Shown: positions 52,183-62,100 of the stretch, piece after piece | Layout: each line of letters starts with the position of its first letter | How positions within the stretch are numbered: the first letter of the stretch is position 1 | Origin: Stenotrophomonas beteli | GTDB taxonomy: Bacteria; Pseudomonadota; Gammaproteobacteria; Xanthomonadales; Xanthomonadaceae | Assembly: GCF_001431665.1 (NCBI RefSeq) | Contig: NZ_LLXV01000019.1 | Coordinates: 1-64,000 of the forward strand | DNA: 64,000 nt | Reading direction: 5' to 3' | Position numbers and translations under genes: made by a program | Notes under the pieces: model-generated | The model's input: the letters and a program-made list of their open reading frames with translations, nothing else | Told to the model about the DNA's origin: nothing | The model's database searches: none

Positions 52183-52632
52183 TCAGGTGGCTGCACGCAC
52201 CATCTGCTGGTAGACCAGCCCATTGAACTCGCCGACCTCGCCGTCCAGCACGAACCCATAACGCAGGTAGGTCGGCACTGCGTTGAGTGAGGCGCGCACG
52301 GTCAGCACGGGTTCGCGCACCTGCGGCAGCGCCGCCTCGAACAGCGAATGGCCGACGCCCTGGCCCTGGCAGGCGGGATCGACGAACAGCATCGCCAGGT
52401 GCCGGCCTTCCTTCAGCTCGACCACGCCGACGATGCGGCCGTCCTGCTCGGCCACCAGGATGTGGTTGTCGCCCTGCAGGCGTGCAGCGAACGCATCGGC
52501 GGCGGCGACACTGCCGAACGTGGCGACGCCGGCGTCGCTGAGCGAGGGCGCCACCGCCGCAGTGAACGCGGCCAGGCACACCGCGCTGATCGCGTGCAGG
52601 TCATCGACGTGGGCGGGGCGGATCCTCGGCAT
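52183..52632 (-). CDS. GNAT-family acetyltransferase
   Basis: 149 residues from ATG 52632 (MPRIRPAHVDDLHAISAVC), chosen for the ribosome binding site GGAAGAAC; ATG 52665 would add 11 residues. GNAT motif A is AMLFVDPACQGQGVGHSLFE (acetyl-CoA pyrophosphate loop Q-G-x-G-V-G); YLRYGFVLDGEV is the C-terminal motif. N-acetylates an unknown amine. Confidence 0.85.
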   Translation of the reverse strand: MPRIRPAHVDDLHAISAVCLAAFTAAVAPSLSDAGVATFGSVAAADAFAARLQGDNHILVAEQDGRIVGVVELKEGRHLAMLFVDPACQGQGVGHSLFEAALPQVREPVLTVRASLNAVPTYLRYGFVLDGEVGEFNGLVYQQMVRAAT

Positions 52633-52698
52633 GCAGTGTTCTTCCGGTGGTGGGCGGTGCGTCATCGTTACCGCATGCCTGCACGCTAAGCTGCCGGC

Positions 52699-53643
52699 AT
52701 GAGTGATTTCAATCCCGCTTACGCTGCGTTGTTTCCAGAGCAGGGCCTGAGCCTGGGCCTGATGACCCCGGTGGAGTCGCGGGGGCTGGCCGATCCGCAG
52801 GCGGCGCGGCGCATCGCACGGCTGGCCGACGATCTTGGCTTCGCTGCGTTGTGGGCGCGCGATGTGCCGCTGATGGTGCCACAGGGACCAGACGCGACAG
52901 CAAGTGCGCTGGACGATCCGTTCCTGTGGCTGGGCATGCTGGCGGCCGCGACCGAGCGCATCGTGGTCGGCAGTGCGGCCATCGTGCTGCCGCTGCGGCA
53001 ACCGCTGCAGGTGGCGAAGTCGGCCTTGAGCCTGGACCGGATCAGCGGTGGACGCTTCGTGCTGGGACTGGGCTCCGGTGACCGCCCGGAAGAATTCGCT
53101 GCGTTTGGCGAGGATCTGGAGGGCAGGGCGGCGATCTTCCGCGAGCGCTGGTCGCTGCTGCGTGCGGCGCTGTCACCGGAGGCCGATGGGCGGGGTGCCG
53201 TACTGCAGGCAACCGGTGGCTTCGACGTGCTTCCAGCGCCCTCGGCGCGCATTCCGATGCTGGTGGTGGGTACCGCGCGGCAGAGCCTGCAGTGGATCGC
53301 GCGCGAGGCCGAAGGCTGGGCTACCTATCATCGCGAGGAGGCCGCGCAGGAAGGGCGTATCGGCCTGTGGCAGCAGGCGCTGGTGCAGCGCGGTGGGCCG
53401 GGCAAGCCGTTCGTGCAGTCGATGCTGCTGGATCTTCAGGCCGACCCGCAGGCGCCTCCGGCACCGCTGCCACTGGGCCTGAAGGTCGGCCGCGATGGGC
53501 TGCGCGATTATCTGCAGCGCGTGCACGCGCAGGGCGTGGCGCACGTGATGTTCAACCTGGTCGACAACGGGCGGCCGATGGATGCAGTGCTGCGCGAGAT
53601 CGGTGAGCAGGTGTTGCCGGTGGTAGCCGCGCACCGACGGTAG
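52699..53643 (+). CDS. LLM-class (luciferase-like) flavin oxidoreductase
   Basis: 314 residues. Luciferase-like TIM barrel: GLSLGLMTPVESRGLADPQA, RLADDLGFAALWARDVPL, TERIVVGSAAIVLPLRQPL and SLDRISGGRFVLGLGSGDRP (FMN-binding). It uses reduced FMN or F420-like flavin by family; substrate unknown. Divergent from the GNAT gene. Its stop TAG at 53641-53643 is the TAG of a SMAG GTAG end. Confidence 0.85.
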   Translation: MSDFNPAYAALFPEQGLSLGLMTPVESRGLADPQAARRIARLADDLGFAALWARDVPLMVPQGPDATASALDDPFLWLGMLAAATERIVVGSAAIVLPLRQPLQVAKSALSLDRISGGRFVLGLGSGDRPEEFAAFGEDLEGRAAIFRERWSLLRAALSPEADGRGAVLQATGGFDVLPAPSARIPMLVVGTARQSLQWIAREAEGWATYHREEAAQEGRIGLWQQALVQRGGPGKPFVQSMLLDLQADPQAPPAPLPLGLKVGRDGLRDYLQRVHAQGVAHVMFNLVDNGRPMDAVLREIGEQVLPVVAAHRR

Positions 53644-53714
53644 AGTCGAGCCATGCTCGACTGTCGTTGATTCGGCATATCGTGCAGAAGCAGTCGAGCA
53701 TGGCTCGACTCTAC
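53640..53714. repeat. SMAG-type REP pair overlapping a stop codon
   Basis: GTAGAGTCGAGCCATGCTCG at the left and CGAGCATGGCTCGACTCTAC at the right end form the inverted pair. The first unit supplies the stop codon of the LLM oxidoreductase gene. Confidence 0.85.
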
Positions 53715-53726
53715 ATGTGGCGTGCA

Positions 53727-53745
53727 TCTGCGTATCATTCGCATT
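53727..53745. promoter_or_regulatory. Fur-like box upstream of DUF3817 gene
   Basis: ATCTGCGTATCATTCGCAT contains the near-palindrome TGCGTATCATTCGCA, like Xanthomonas/Stenotrophomonas Fur boxes (TGCGAAT-n-ATTCGCA). It lies 25 nt upstream of the GTG start at 53771. Confidence 0.6.
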
Positions 53746-53770
53746 TGATATCCCGCTGACGGAGCCCCGC

Positions 53771-54100
53771 GTGACCCAACGTTCCACTCTGCACCCGACC
53801 GGACGCCTGTTCGCCGCGGTCGCTTTCATCGAGGCTGTGACCTGGGCCGGCCTGCTGATAGGCATGTGGATGAAGTACGGCCCGATGGCCAACGTGGCCC
53901 TGGTGAAGCTGTTCGGGCCGCTGCATGGGGTGGCCTTCCTGGTCTACGTCGCGGTCACCTTGTTCGCGGCGGTGCGCCTGCGCTGGCCGTGGTGGGCCAG
54001 TGCCCTTGCGCTGCTGGCAGCCATCCCGCCGCTGGTGACGCTGCCGCTGGAGTGGTGGTTCAAGCACCGAGGCCTGCTGGGGCTGCGTGCAATGCGCTGA
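53771..54100 (+). CDS. DUF3817 integral membrane protein
   Basis: 109 residues from GTG 53771 with GGAG 7 nt upstream. Three membrane helices: GRLFAAVAFIEAVTWAGLLI, LHGVAFLVYVAVTLFAAVRL and ASALALLAAIPPLVTLPLEW. The N-terminal FIEAVTWAGLL and the FGPLHGVAF core fit the DUF3817 family. Function unknown. It lies between a Fur-like box and the siderophore operon, so it could belong to the iron response. Confidence 0.72.
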   Translation: MTQRSTLHPTGRLFAAVAFIEAVTWAGLLIGMWMKYGPMANVALVKLFGPLHGVAFLVYVAVTLFAAVRLRWPWWASALALLAAIPPLVTLPLEWWFKHRGLLGLRAMR

Positions 54101-54136
54101 ACCCGCTGTTGCGCGCCCGTTCAAGAGAATGGGTAT

Positions 54137-54166
54137 CAAATGCAAATACGAGCCGTTATCATTTGA
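54137..54166. promoter_or_regulatory. Fur-like region upstream of the siderophore operon
   Basis: CAAATGCAAATACGAGCCG followed by TTATCATTTG: an A/T-rich, partly palindromic segment (CAAATG ... CATTTG) about 90 nt before the MFS gene start. It resembles degenerate Fur sites, with weaker symmetry than the box at 53727. Confidence 0.5.
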
Positions 54167-54253
54167 GGGTGGCATCCGGTCCTGAGCGGGGCGGATGCGG
54201 GGCAGGGCACGCGGGCGTGCCCTGGGATCCTTCTCTGCTACGGCTGGTGTTCC

Positions 54254-55450
54254 ATGCACGCACGTCCCGTCGTTCCCGGCTTGCCGGCGCTGGTGTTGGC
54301 GGCCCTGATCGGCACCATGGCGATGATGTCCTTTGTCGCGGTGATCGGCCCGGTGGTCCGCCTGCTCGGCCTGTCCGAGTGGCATGCCGGCCTGTCGGTC
54401 ACCGCTGCCGGCGTGCTGTGGATGCTGGCCGCGCGCCCCTGGGGCCAGCTCAGCGACCGCATCGGCCGCAAGCGCGTGCTGATGCTGGCGATGAGCGCCT
54501 ACACCGTGGTCTACATCGCGCTGGCGGTGTTCATTGATGTGGCGCTGCAGGCCGTGCCGCCGATGCTGGTCTCGGTGCTGGTGCTGGTCGGCACGCGCGG
54601 CTTGATCGGCCTGTTCTATGCCGCCGTGCCTCCTACCGCAGCCGCGCTGATCGCCGACAAGGCGCCGACCGGCCAACGTGCGAAGTTCCTGGCCCGCCTG
54701 GGCAGCGCCAACGCACTGGGGATGGTGCTGGGCCCAGCCGCCGCCGGTTGGCTGGCCTATACGAACCTGTCGCTGGCGCTGTACGTGGCCGCGCTGCTGC
54801 CGTTGCTGGCGCTGGCAATGCTGGCCTGGCGGCTGCCGGCTACACCGCCCGTGGTGGGCGCGTCCGCACAGCGCCGCGCACCGATGAGCCGCCTCGACTC
54901 GCGGTTGCGCCTGCCGCAGCTGGCAGCGTTCATCGCGATGGTCTCGGTGACCATCGCGCAGGTCACGGTCGGCTTCTTCGCGATTGATCGGCTGGGCCTG
55001 GATGCGGCTGCGGGCGCGCGCATGGCGGGCATTGCGCTGACCTCGGTTGGTGCCGGCTTGATCCTGGCGCAGGCGCTGGTGATGAAGCTGGAGGTACATC
55101 CACGCCGCTGGATCGTCCTTGGCGCCCTCATTTCCGGCATCGGCTTTGCGTCGGTGGCGGGCGTGCAGCAGGCTTGGCAGTTGCCTGCGGCCTACGCGCT
55201 GGCTGCATTCGGCATGGGTTTCGTATTCCCCTCGTTCCAGGCGCTGGCCGCCGATGCGGTGCAGGCGCACGAGCAGGGCGCCGCGGCCGGCACCGTGGCG
55301 GCCGCGCAGGGCCTGGGCATGGTGGCCGGGCCGATGCTCGGCACGCTGTTGTATCGCGGCGGGCCGAGCCTGCCTTACCTGCTGGTCGGCGCACTGCTGT
55401 TGTTGCTGTGCGCGCTGGCCGCAGCGCATCGGATGAAGGAGACCCCATGA
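54254..55450 (+). CDS. MFS transporter, probable catechol siderophore exporter
   Basis: 398 residues with 12 membrane helices. MFS signatures: GVLWMLAARPWGQLSDRIGR with KRVLMLAMSA, and LGSANALGMVLGPAAAGWLA between helices 5 and 6. First gene of the siderophore operon and overlapping entC by 4 nt (ATGA), so export of the siderophore, as EntS does in enterics, is the simplest role. Other MFS drug exporters of this size cannot be excluded by sequence alone. Confidence 0.85.
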   Translation: MHARPVVPGLPALVLAALIGTMAMMSFVAVIGPVVRLLGLSEWHAGLSVTAAGVLWMLAARPWGQLSDRIGRKRVLMLAMSAYTVVYIALAVFIDVALQAVPPMLVSVLVLVGTRGLIGLFYAAVPPTAAALIADKAPTGQRAKFLARLGSANALGMVLGPAAAGWLAYTNLSLALYVAALLPLLALAMLAWRLPATPPVVGASAQRRAPMSRLDSRLRLPQLAAFIAMVSVTIAQVTVGFFAIDRLGLDAAAGARMAGIALTSVGAGLILAQALVMKLEVHPRRWIVLGALISGIGFASVAGVQQAWQLPAAYALAAFGMGFVFPSFQALAADAVQAHEQGAAAGTVAAAQGLGMVAGPMLGTLLYRGGPSLPYLLVGALLLLLCALAAAHRMKETP

Positions 55451-56640
55451 ACGATTCCCTGATGCAGGTCGGGTGGCCGGAGGCTGTGCCATCGCCAGTG
55501 GAGCACCTGGAAGATGCCTCGCTGTTCCTGTTGCAGCACGCCGGCCAGCATGTGCATGCGCGTGGCTGCCGCACGGCATTGTCCGCTGGGGTGCTGGCGA
55601 CGCTGGCCGAACGTGCCGGCACGTTCTTTGCACAACAGCGCGGCGGGCCGGGCCTGCTGGTCGGTGCGGTGCCCTTCGAGCCGCGTGCCGACGATGCGTT
55701 GTACCAGCCCGAACGTGTGCTGCCGCCGTTGCCGTTGCAGCCGCAGGCACCACCGCCGCTGGACGGTGCCCTGCGCGCCGAGCCTGTGCCGCAGGCCTAC
55801 GCGGCCGCAGTGGCGGCCGCGGTGCAGGTCCTGCGCGCACCGGAACACGGTCTGCGCAAGGTAGTGCTGGCACGCAGCCTGCTGGCACACACCCGCCATG
55901 CGTTGTCTCCGGAGGTGCTGCTGGCGCGGTTGGGTGCGGATCCCTCGGTGGCGACCTATGCGGTGCCGCTTCCGGTCGAACCGGGGCACGCACCGGCCTG
56001 GCTGGTCGGCGCAACACCGGAGCTGCTGCTGCGCAAGCGTGGCGCGGAGCTGTTGTCGCACCCGCTGGCTGGGTCTGCGCGTCGCCGCACCGATGCCGCC
56101 GAGGACGAGCGCGCGGCGCAGGCACTGCTGGCTTCGGCCAAGGATCACGATGAGCACCGGCACGTGGTCGAGGCGATTGTCGATGGGTTGGCACCCTACT
56201 GCCGCCACATCGATGCGCAACCACGTCCCGCGCTGCACGCCACAGCCAGCATGTGGCACCTGGGCACGCGCATCCATGCCACGCTGAAGGATCCGCGGAC
56301 CTCGGCTGCCGTGCTGTTGGCACAGCTGCATCCCACGCCAGCGGTGTGCGGCACGCCGCGTGCGGCCGCGCTGCAGCGTATCCGCGAACTGGAGCCGGTG
56401 CCGCGCGGCTTCTATGCCGGCGCGGTCGGTTGGCTGGATGCACAAGGCGACGGCGACTGGCATGTGGCAATCCGCTGTGCGCGGCTGCAGGGCACGCAGC
56501 TGCGCCTGTACGCCGGCGCCGGCATCGTTGCCGAGTCACAGCCCGCGGCCGAGGTGGCCGAAACCGCGGCCAAGTTCGCTGCCCTGTTGAATGCGCTGGG
56601 TGTCCATGAATCCGCGGCCACCATCGAGCCTGCCGAATGA
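55447..56640 (+). CDS. entC: isochorismate synthase
   Basis: 397 residues. Chorismate-binding fold: [60 protein letters not shown] (conserved ligand region), [31 protein letters not shown] and [20 protein letters not shown], with [12 protein letters not shown] at the end. It converts chorismate to isochorismate, the first step to 2,3-dihydroxybenzoate. Overlaps both neighbours by ATGA, giving tight translational coupling. Confidence 0.93.
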   Translation: MNDSLMQVGWPEAVPSPVEHLEDASLFLLQHAGQHVHARGCRTALSAGVLATLAERAGTFFAQQRGGPGLLVGAVPFEPRADDALYQPERVLPPLPLQPQAPPPLDGALRAEPVPQAYAAAVAAAVQVLRAPEHGLRKVVLARSLLAHTRHALSPEVLLARLGADPSVATYAVPLPVEPGHAPAWLVGATPELLLRKRGAELLSHPLAGSARRRTDAAEDERAAQALLASAKDHDEHRHVVEAIVDGLAPYCRHIDAQPRPALHATASMWHLGTRIHATLKDPRTSAAVLLAQLHPTPAVCGTPRAAALQRIRELEPVPRGFYAGAVGWLDAQGDGDWHVAIRCARLQGTQLRLYAGAGIVAESQPAAEVAETAAKFAALLNALGVHESAATIEPAE

Positions 56641-58289
56641 ATACCTCCGCTGATTGCTCCCGCCTGCCACTGCAGCAGGTGTGGCCCGAAGAACTGGCCG
56701 CGCACTATCGCCAGGCCGGTCACTGGCGTGGCGAGACGTTTCCGGCGTTCCTGCGCGAACGCGCGGAACGCTATGCCGACGACATCGCGGTGGTCGCCGG
56801 TGATGCCCGCCTGAGCTACGCGCAGCTTTGGCACGAAGCCGGGCGCATCGGTGCCGGCCTGCTGGCGCTCGGCCTGCGGCAGGGGGAGCGGGTGCTGGTG
56901 CAGCTGGGCAACACGGCAGGCTTCATCACCACAGTCTGCGGCCTGTTCCGCGCCGGGCTGGTGCCGGTCTACGCGTTGCCGGCGCACCGCATCACCGAGC
57001 TGGTGCACTTCGCCACCAAGGCCGAGGCCAGTGCCTACATCACCACCGGGCTGCACGATGGTTTCGATCATCGCGGGCTGGCGCGGGCGCTGCAGGCCGA
57101 AGTGCCGGCGGTTCGCCATGTGGTGATCGACGGCGATGCGGCGGAGTTCATCGCGCTGGAGGCGCTGCAGGGCGATCGCAGCCAGCTGCCAGCCGATCCG
57201 GACCCGCAGTCGGTGGCGTTCCTGCAGATTTCCGGAGGCAGCACCGGGCTGTCCAAGCTGATTCCGCGCACCCACGACGACTACATCTATTCGTTCCGCG
57301 CCAGCAATGACCTCTGCGGCATCGACCGCGACAGCGTCTATCTGGTTGCGCTGCCGGCCGCGCACAATTTCCCGATGAGCTCGCCGGGCTTCTTCGGCGC
57401 GCTGTATGCCGGCGCCCGCGTCGTGCTCAGCCCGGGCCCCGGACCGGATGTCGCGTTCCCGCTGATCGCCCGCGAGAAGGTGACCTGCTGCGGCCTGGTG
57501 CCGCCGCTGGCGTTGCTGTGGGCACAGGCCGCCACCACCAGCAAGCATGACCTGTCCAGCCTGCAGGTACTGCAGGTAGGCGGGGCCAAGCTGGTGCCGG
57601 AGGCCGCGCGGCGGGTCATCGACGGCCTTGGCTGCACGTTGCAGCAGGTGTTCGGCATGGCCGAAGGCCTGGTCAACTACACCCGGCTGGATGATCCGGA
57701 AGCATTGATCGTGGCCTGCCAGGGCCGGCCGATCAGCCCGGATGACGAAGTCCGCGTGGTCGATGACCATGACCAGCCGGTGGCCGAGGGCGAGGTGGGG
57801 CATCTGCTCACCCGTGGCCCGTACACCATCCGTGGCTATCACAACGATGCGGTAGCCAATGCGCGCTCGTTCACCGACGACGGCTTCTATCGCACCGGCG
57901 ACCGTGTGCAGCAGCTGCCCGGAGGCTACCTGGTGGTGCAGGGCCGCGCCGGTGACCACATCAACCGTGCCGGCGAGAAGATCTCCGCCGAGGAGATCGA
58001 GGACCACCTGCTGGCACACCCTGGCGTGTTCGATGCTGCCGTGGTCTCCATTCCCGACGAGTACCTGGGCGAGCGCAGCTGTGCCTTCGTGATTCCGCAG
58101 GGCGAACCGTTCAAGGCGCCGGCACTGAAGGCGTGGATGCGCGGGCGCGGCCTGGCGGCGTTCAAGGTGCCCGACCAGGTCGTGTTCGTCGACAGCTTCG
58201 ATACCACCGCGGTCGGCAAGATCAGCCGCCGCGAACTGCGCGCGCAGCTGCGTGCGCGTCATCTGCAACAGACAGGAGGAACGCGCTGA
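56637..58289 (+). CDS. entE: 2,3-dihydroxybenzoate-AMP ligase
   Basis: 550 residues. Adenylate-forming domain with the aryl-acid signature [76 protein letters not shown] and [19 protein letters not shown]. It activates 2,3-DHB as the acyl-AMP and loads it onto the aryl carrier protein. Here the carrier is a separate protein two genes downstream. Confidence 0.95.
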   Translation: MNTSADCSRLPLQQVWPEELAAHYRQAGHWRGETFPAFLRERAERYADDIAVVAGDARLSYAQLWHEAGRIGAGLLALGLRQGERVLVQLGNTAGFITTVCGLFRAGLVPVYALPAHRITELVHFATKAEASAYITTGLHDGFDHRGLARALQAEVPAVRHVVIDGDAAEFIALEALQGDRSQLPADPDPQSVAFLQISGGSTGLSKLIPRTHDDYIYSFRASNDLCGIDRDSVYLVALPAAHNFPMSSPGFFGALYAGARVVLSPGPGPDVAFPLIAREKVTCCGLVPPLALLWAQAATTSKHDLSSLQVLQVGGAKLVPEAARRVIDGLGCTLQQVFGMAEGLVNYTRLDDPEALIVACQGRPISPDDEVRVVDDHDQPVAEGEVGHLLTRGPYTIRGYHNDAVANARSFTDDGFYRTGDRVQQLPGGYLVVQGRAGDHINRAGEKISAEEIEDHLLAHPGVFDAAVVSIPDEYLGERSCAFVIPQGEPFKAPALKAWMRGRGLAAFKVPDQVVFVDSFDTTAVGKISRRELRAQLRARHLQQTGGTR

Positions 58290-58921
58290 TGGCGCTGCCC
58301 CGTATCACTGGTTATCCCTTGCCGACCGCCGCCGAACTGCCGCAGGCGCGTGGCCCGTGGCGCCCGCAGCGCGATCGGATCGCGCTGCTGGTGCATGACA
58401 TGCAGCGCTACTTCCTGGCCGCGTTCGACGCCGGCAACGCACCGCTGCGGCCGGCCGTGGACAACATCGCACGCCTGCTGTCGCATTGCCGCGCGCACGG
58501 TATTCCGGTGTTCTACACCGCCCAGCATGGCGACCAGGATCGCCGTGACCGTGGCCTGCAGGCCGACCTGTGGGGCCCGGGCATGCGCCGCAGCGCCGAC
58601 CATGAACCGATCATCGAAGTGCTGGCGCCACAGCCGGGCGAGCACGTGCTGGTCAAGCACCGCTACAGCGCGTTCCAGCGCAGCAACCTGGAGACGCTGA
58701 TGCGGGTACGTGGCCGTGACCAGCTGCTGGTAACCGGCGTGTACGCCCATATCGGCTGCACCGCGACAGCGGTGGAAGCCTTCCAGCGTGACATCGAGGC
58801 CTTCATCGCCGCCGATGCAGTGGCCGATTTCTCGCGTGCCGACCACGATCAGGCACTGCATTGGATCGCGCGCACTTGTGGCGTGCCGATGACCACCGAC
58901 CAGCTGCTGGGGGTGCTGTGA
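58289..58921 (+). CDS. entB: isochorismatase, without fused carrier domain
   Basis: 210 residues. Catalytic triad positions: Asp in LLVHDMQRYF, Lys in VLVKHRYSAFQRS, Cys in GVYAHIGCTATAVEAFQRD. Converts isochorismate to 2,3-dihydro-2,3-DHB. E. coli EntB has ~285 residues because it carries a C-terminal ArCP; this one ends after the isochorismatase domain, and the ArCP is the next gene. Starts with a 1-nt overlap with entE (TGATG). Confidence 0.93.
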   Translation: MALPRITGYPLPTAAELPQARGPWRPQRDRIALLVHDMQRYFLAAFDAGNAPLRPAVDNIARLLSHCRAHGIPVFYTAQHGDQDRRDRGLQADLWGPGMRRSADHEPIIEVLAPQPGEHVLVKHRYSAFQRSNLETLMRVRGRDQLLVTGVYAHIGCTATAVEAFQRDIEAFIAADAVADFSRADHDQALHWIARTCGVPMTTDQLLGVL

Positions 58922-59178
58922 TGGCTACCACGGGTGAGGTGCTGGATCTGGAGCGGATGCGCGCCGATGTTGCGCGGGTGCTGGACTGCACGCCGGATGA
59001 GATCGGTAACGACGACAACCTGATGGATCTGGACCTGGATTCAATGCGCATGCTTGGCCTGGTACTGGCGTGGAGCAACACCGGACTGCCGCTGGAGTTC
59101 TCGCAGCTGGCCGAGCACACCACGCTGCGCCAGTGGTGGAGTGTGGTGCAGACGCTGCAGGCATCACAGGGCGCATGA
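58921..59178 (+). CDS. free-standing aryl carrier protein
   Basis: 85 residues. Carrier-protein helix II start DLDLDSMRMLGLVLAW, with Ser 41 in L-D-S-M as the phosphopantetheine site. The start overlaps the entB stop by one base. It replaces the C-terminal domain of E. coli EntB and should be charged by EntE with 2,3-DHB, then docked to EntF. Called EntB' in some Stenotrophomonas descriptions. Not a second isochorismatase. Confidence 0.9.
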   Translation: MATTGEVLDLERMRADVARVLDCTPDEIGNDDNLMDLDLDSMRMLGLVLAWSNTGLPLEFSQLAEHTTLRQWWSVVQTLQASQGA

Positions 59179-62100
59179 ACGCCATTGCGCTGTCCACGCC
59201 GGTGGCATTGACCGAGGCGCAGGCCGGATTGTGGTTCGCGCAGCGGCTGGCGCCGGACAATCCGTCCTTCAACACTGCCCATGCCGTGTGGATTGACGGT
59301 CCGCTGGACGTGCCGGCGTTCGTGGCGGCCGCCAACCAGGCCGCCATCGAGGCACAGGCGCTCGCGCTGCGCTTTGCCGAAGGGGCCGATGGCCAGCCGC
59401 TGCAGTGGCATGACCCGTCGCATGCGCCGCAGTTGTCGATGCATGACCTGTCCGCAGACGCCGATCCGGAGTGCACAGTGCGCCGCCTGATGCAGGCCGA
59501 TCGCCTCAATGCGGTCGATCCCACCCGCGACCGGATCAGCCAGCAGGCGCTGTTCAACCTGGGGGCACAGCGTTGGGTCTGGTACCTGCGCGTGCACCAT
59601 CTGGCTGCCGATGGCTATGGCATGGCGCTGTTCAGCGACCGGGTCTGCGCGCTCTATGCAGGGCGCGGGGGCGATACGCTTCCGGGGCTTGCGGGCGTGC
59701 TGGCCGATGATCTTGCCTACCGTATCGACCCGCGCCGTGCGCAGGCGGGGCAGTGGTGGCGCGAGCAGATGCAGGGCGCACCGGCCGGGGCCGGCCTGTA
59801 CGGTACCGTGGCCGCCAGTCACGATGCGCTGCGCTGGGTGCAGCCGCTGGATGCGGCGTTCCGCGAACGTCTGCTGCAGGTTTCGGCGAGCTGGCTGCAA
59901 CCGTGGCCGGATGTGCTGGCCGCGCTGGCGGCCGAGTACCTGCGGCGCATGGGCGCTGCCGATGAGGTGGTGCTGGGTGTGCCCTACATGGGGCGGCTCG
60001 GCAACGCGTCGGCGCGTGTACCGGCGATGGTGATGAATGTGTTGCCGCTGCGCGTGGCGGCCGGTGAGGGCAGCGTCGAGGCGTTCACGCGTCGGCTCGG
60101 CCGCCAGCTGAGCCAGGGCCGCAGGCACGGCCGCTACCGGGGTGAGCAGCTGCGCCGTGATCTCGGCCTGGTCGGCGCGCAGCAGCGCCTGCATGGTCCG
60201 CTGGTGAATGTACAGCCGTTCTACAGGCCGCTGGCGCTGACCGGTGTGCAGGCGACGCTGGAGGTGCTGTGCACCGGGCCGGTGGATGACCTGACGCTGG
60301 GCTTCCGTGGCGACGGCCAGCGCCTGCTGGATCTGGAGATCGAGGCCAATCCCGCGCTTTACAGTCGCGAGGATGTCGAGGCCCACGCGGCGCGGTTGCT
60401 GCATTTCGTGTCCGCAGCACTGCAGGCTGACGATATTGCCGCGGTGCCTCTGGCGACGCCCGTGGAGGCGCAGCAGGTGCTGCAGGGTTTCAATGCCACC
60501 GCGCACGCGCTTCCTGAGACCACCCTGGTTGAATTGCTGCAGCAGGGCATGGATCGGGACCCGCACGCGCCTGCGCTGTTGCTCGGCGACGCTGCCTTGG
60601 ATTACGCAACGCTGGAAGCGCGCAGTTTCGCGCTGGCGGCACAGCTGCGGGCGATGGATGTCGGCCCGGGCAGCGTAGTGGCGGTGGCGTTGCCGCGCTC
60701 GCTGGAGCTGGTGATCGCGCTGGTCGCGGTGCTGCGGGCAGGCGCGGCCTACCTGCCGCTGGACCTTGCCCATCCCGATGAGCGCCTGGCGCGTATTCTT
60801 GCCTCGGCGCAGCCGGTGTGCGTACTGGCTGCGGCGGACGTATCGTCGCGTATGGCTGGCGTACCGGTGCTCGCGCCCGAACAGTGGACCGCGCTGAGCT
60901 TTGCCGCACCGTGGGCCGACCCGGCACCCGATGACGCGGCCTATGTGATCTATACCTCCGGCTCGACCGGCGAGCCCAAGGGTGTGGTGATCGAGCACCG
61001 CGCCATCGTCAACCGCCTGCTGTGGATGCGCGAGCATTACGGCATCCGCGCCGATGACCGGATCCTGCAGAAGACGCCGGCCACCTTCGATGTCTCGGTC
61101 TGGGAGTTCTTCCTGCCGCTGCTGTGCGGTGCCACGCTGGTGATTGCCGGGCCGGACGCGCATCGTGATCCCACCGAACTGGCGCGCCTGATCCGCGGGC
61201 ATGGCATCACCACGGCGCATTTCGTGCCGTCGATGCTCGATGCCTTCCTCGCTGCGCCGGCCTCGGCGGGGCTGCAGCTGCGCCGGGTGTTCACCAGTGG
61301 CGAGGCGCTGGACGCCTCGCTGCGCGATCACTTCCACACACGCGTGCAGGCCGAGCTGCACAACCTGTATGGCCCGACCGAAGCGGCCGTGGACGTCAGC
61401 TATTGGCCGGCGTCGGCGCAGGATCGCTCGCGGCCGGTGCCGATCGGGTTCCCGGTCTGGAACACCCGCCTGTACGTGCTGGATGCCCGGATGCAGCCTG
61501 TGCCGGTGGGTGTAGCCGGTGACCTGTACCTGGGCGGCGTGCAACTGGCACGTGGCTATCTCGGTCGCGACGACCTGACCGCCGAGCGCTTCCTCGCCGA
61601 TCCGTTCCTGCCTGGCGAACGCATCTATCGCACCGGCGACGTGGCGCGCTGGCGCGCCGATGGTTCGGTCGAGTACCCGGGCCGCAGCGACCATCAGGTG
61701 AAGCTGCGCGGCCTGCGCATCGAGCTGGGCGAGATCGAGGCGGCACTGCGCGAACTGCCTGGCATCGTGCGCGCGGAAGTGCTGCTGCGGCAGGACGCGC
61801 CCGGCGATGCCCGGCTGGTGGCCTACGTGCCAACCGCGCTTGCCGACCCCGTCATGCTGCGCAGCCATCTGGCCATGCGCGTGCCGGATTACATGGTGCC
61901 CTCGGCATTTGTCGGTGTGGACCACTGGCCGGTGACCGCCAACGGCAAGCTCGACCGCAATGCCTTGCCGAAGCCGCCGCAGAACGAGATTGCCGGACTG
62001 GCGCCGCGCACGCCGCTGGAGCAGGAGCTGGCCGCGCTGTTCGCCCAGGCGCTGGGCCGCGATGCGCCCGTGGCAGTGGATGCGGACTTCTTCAGCCTCG

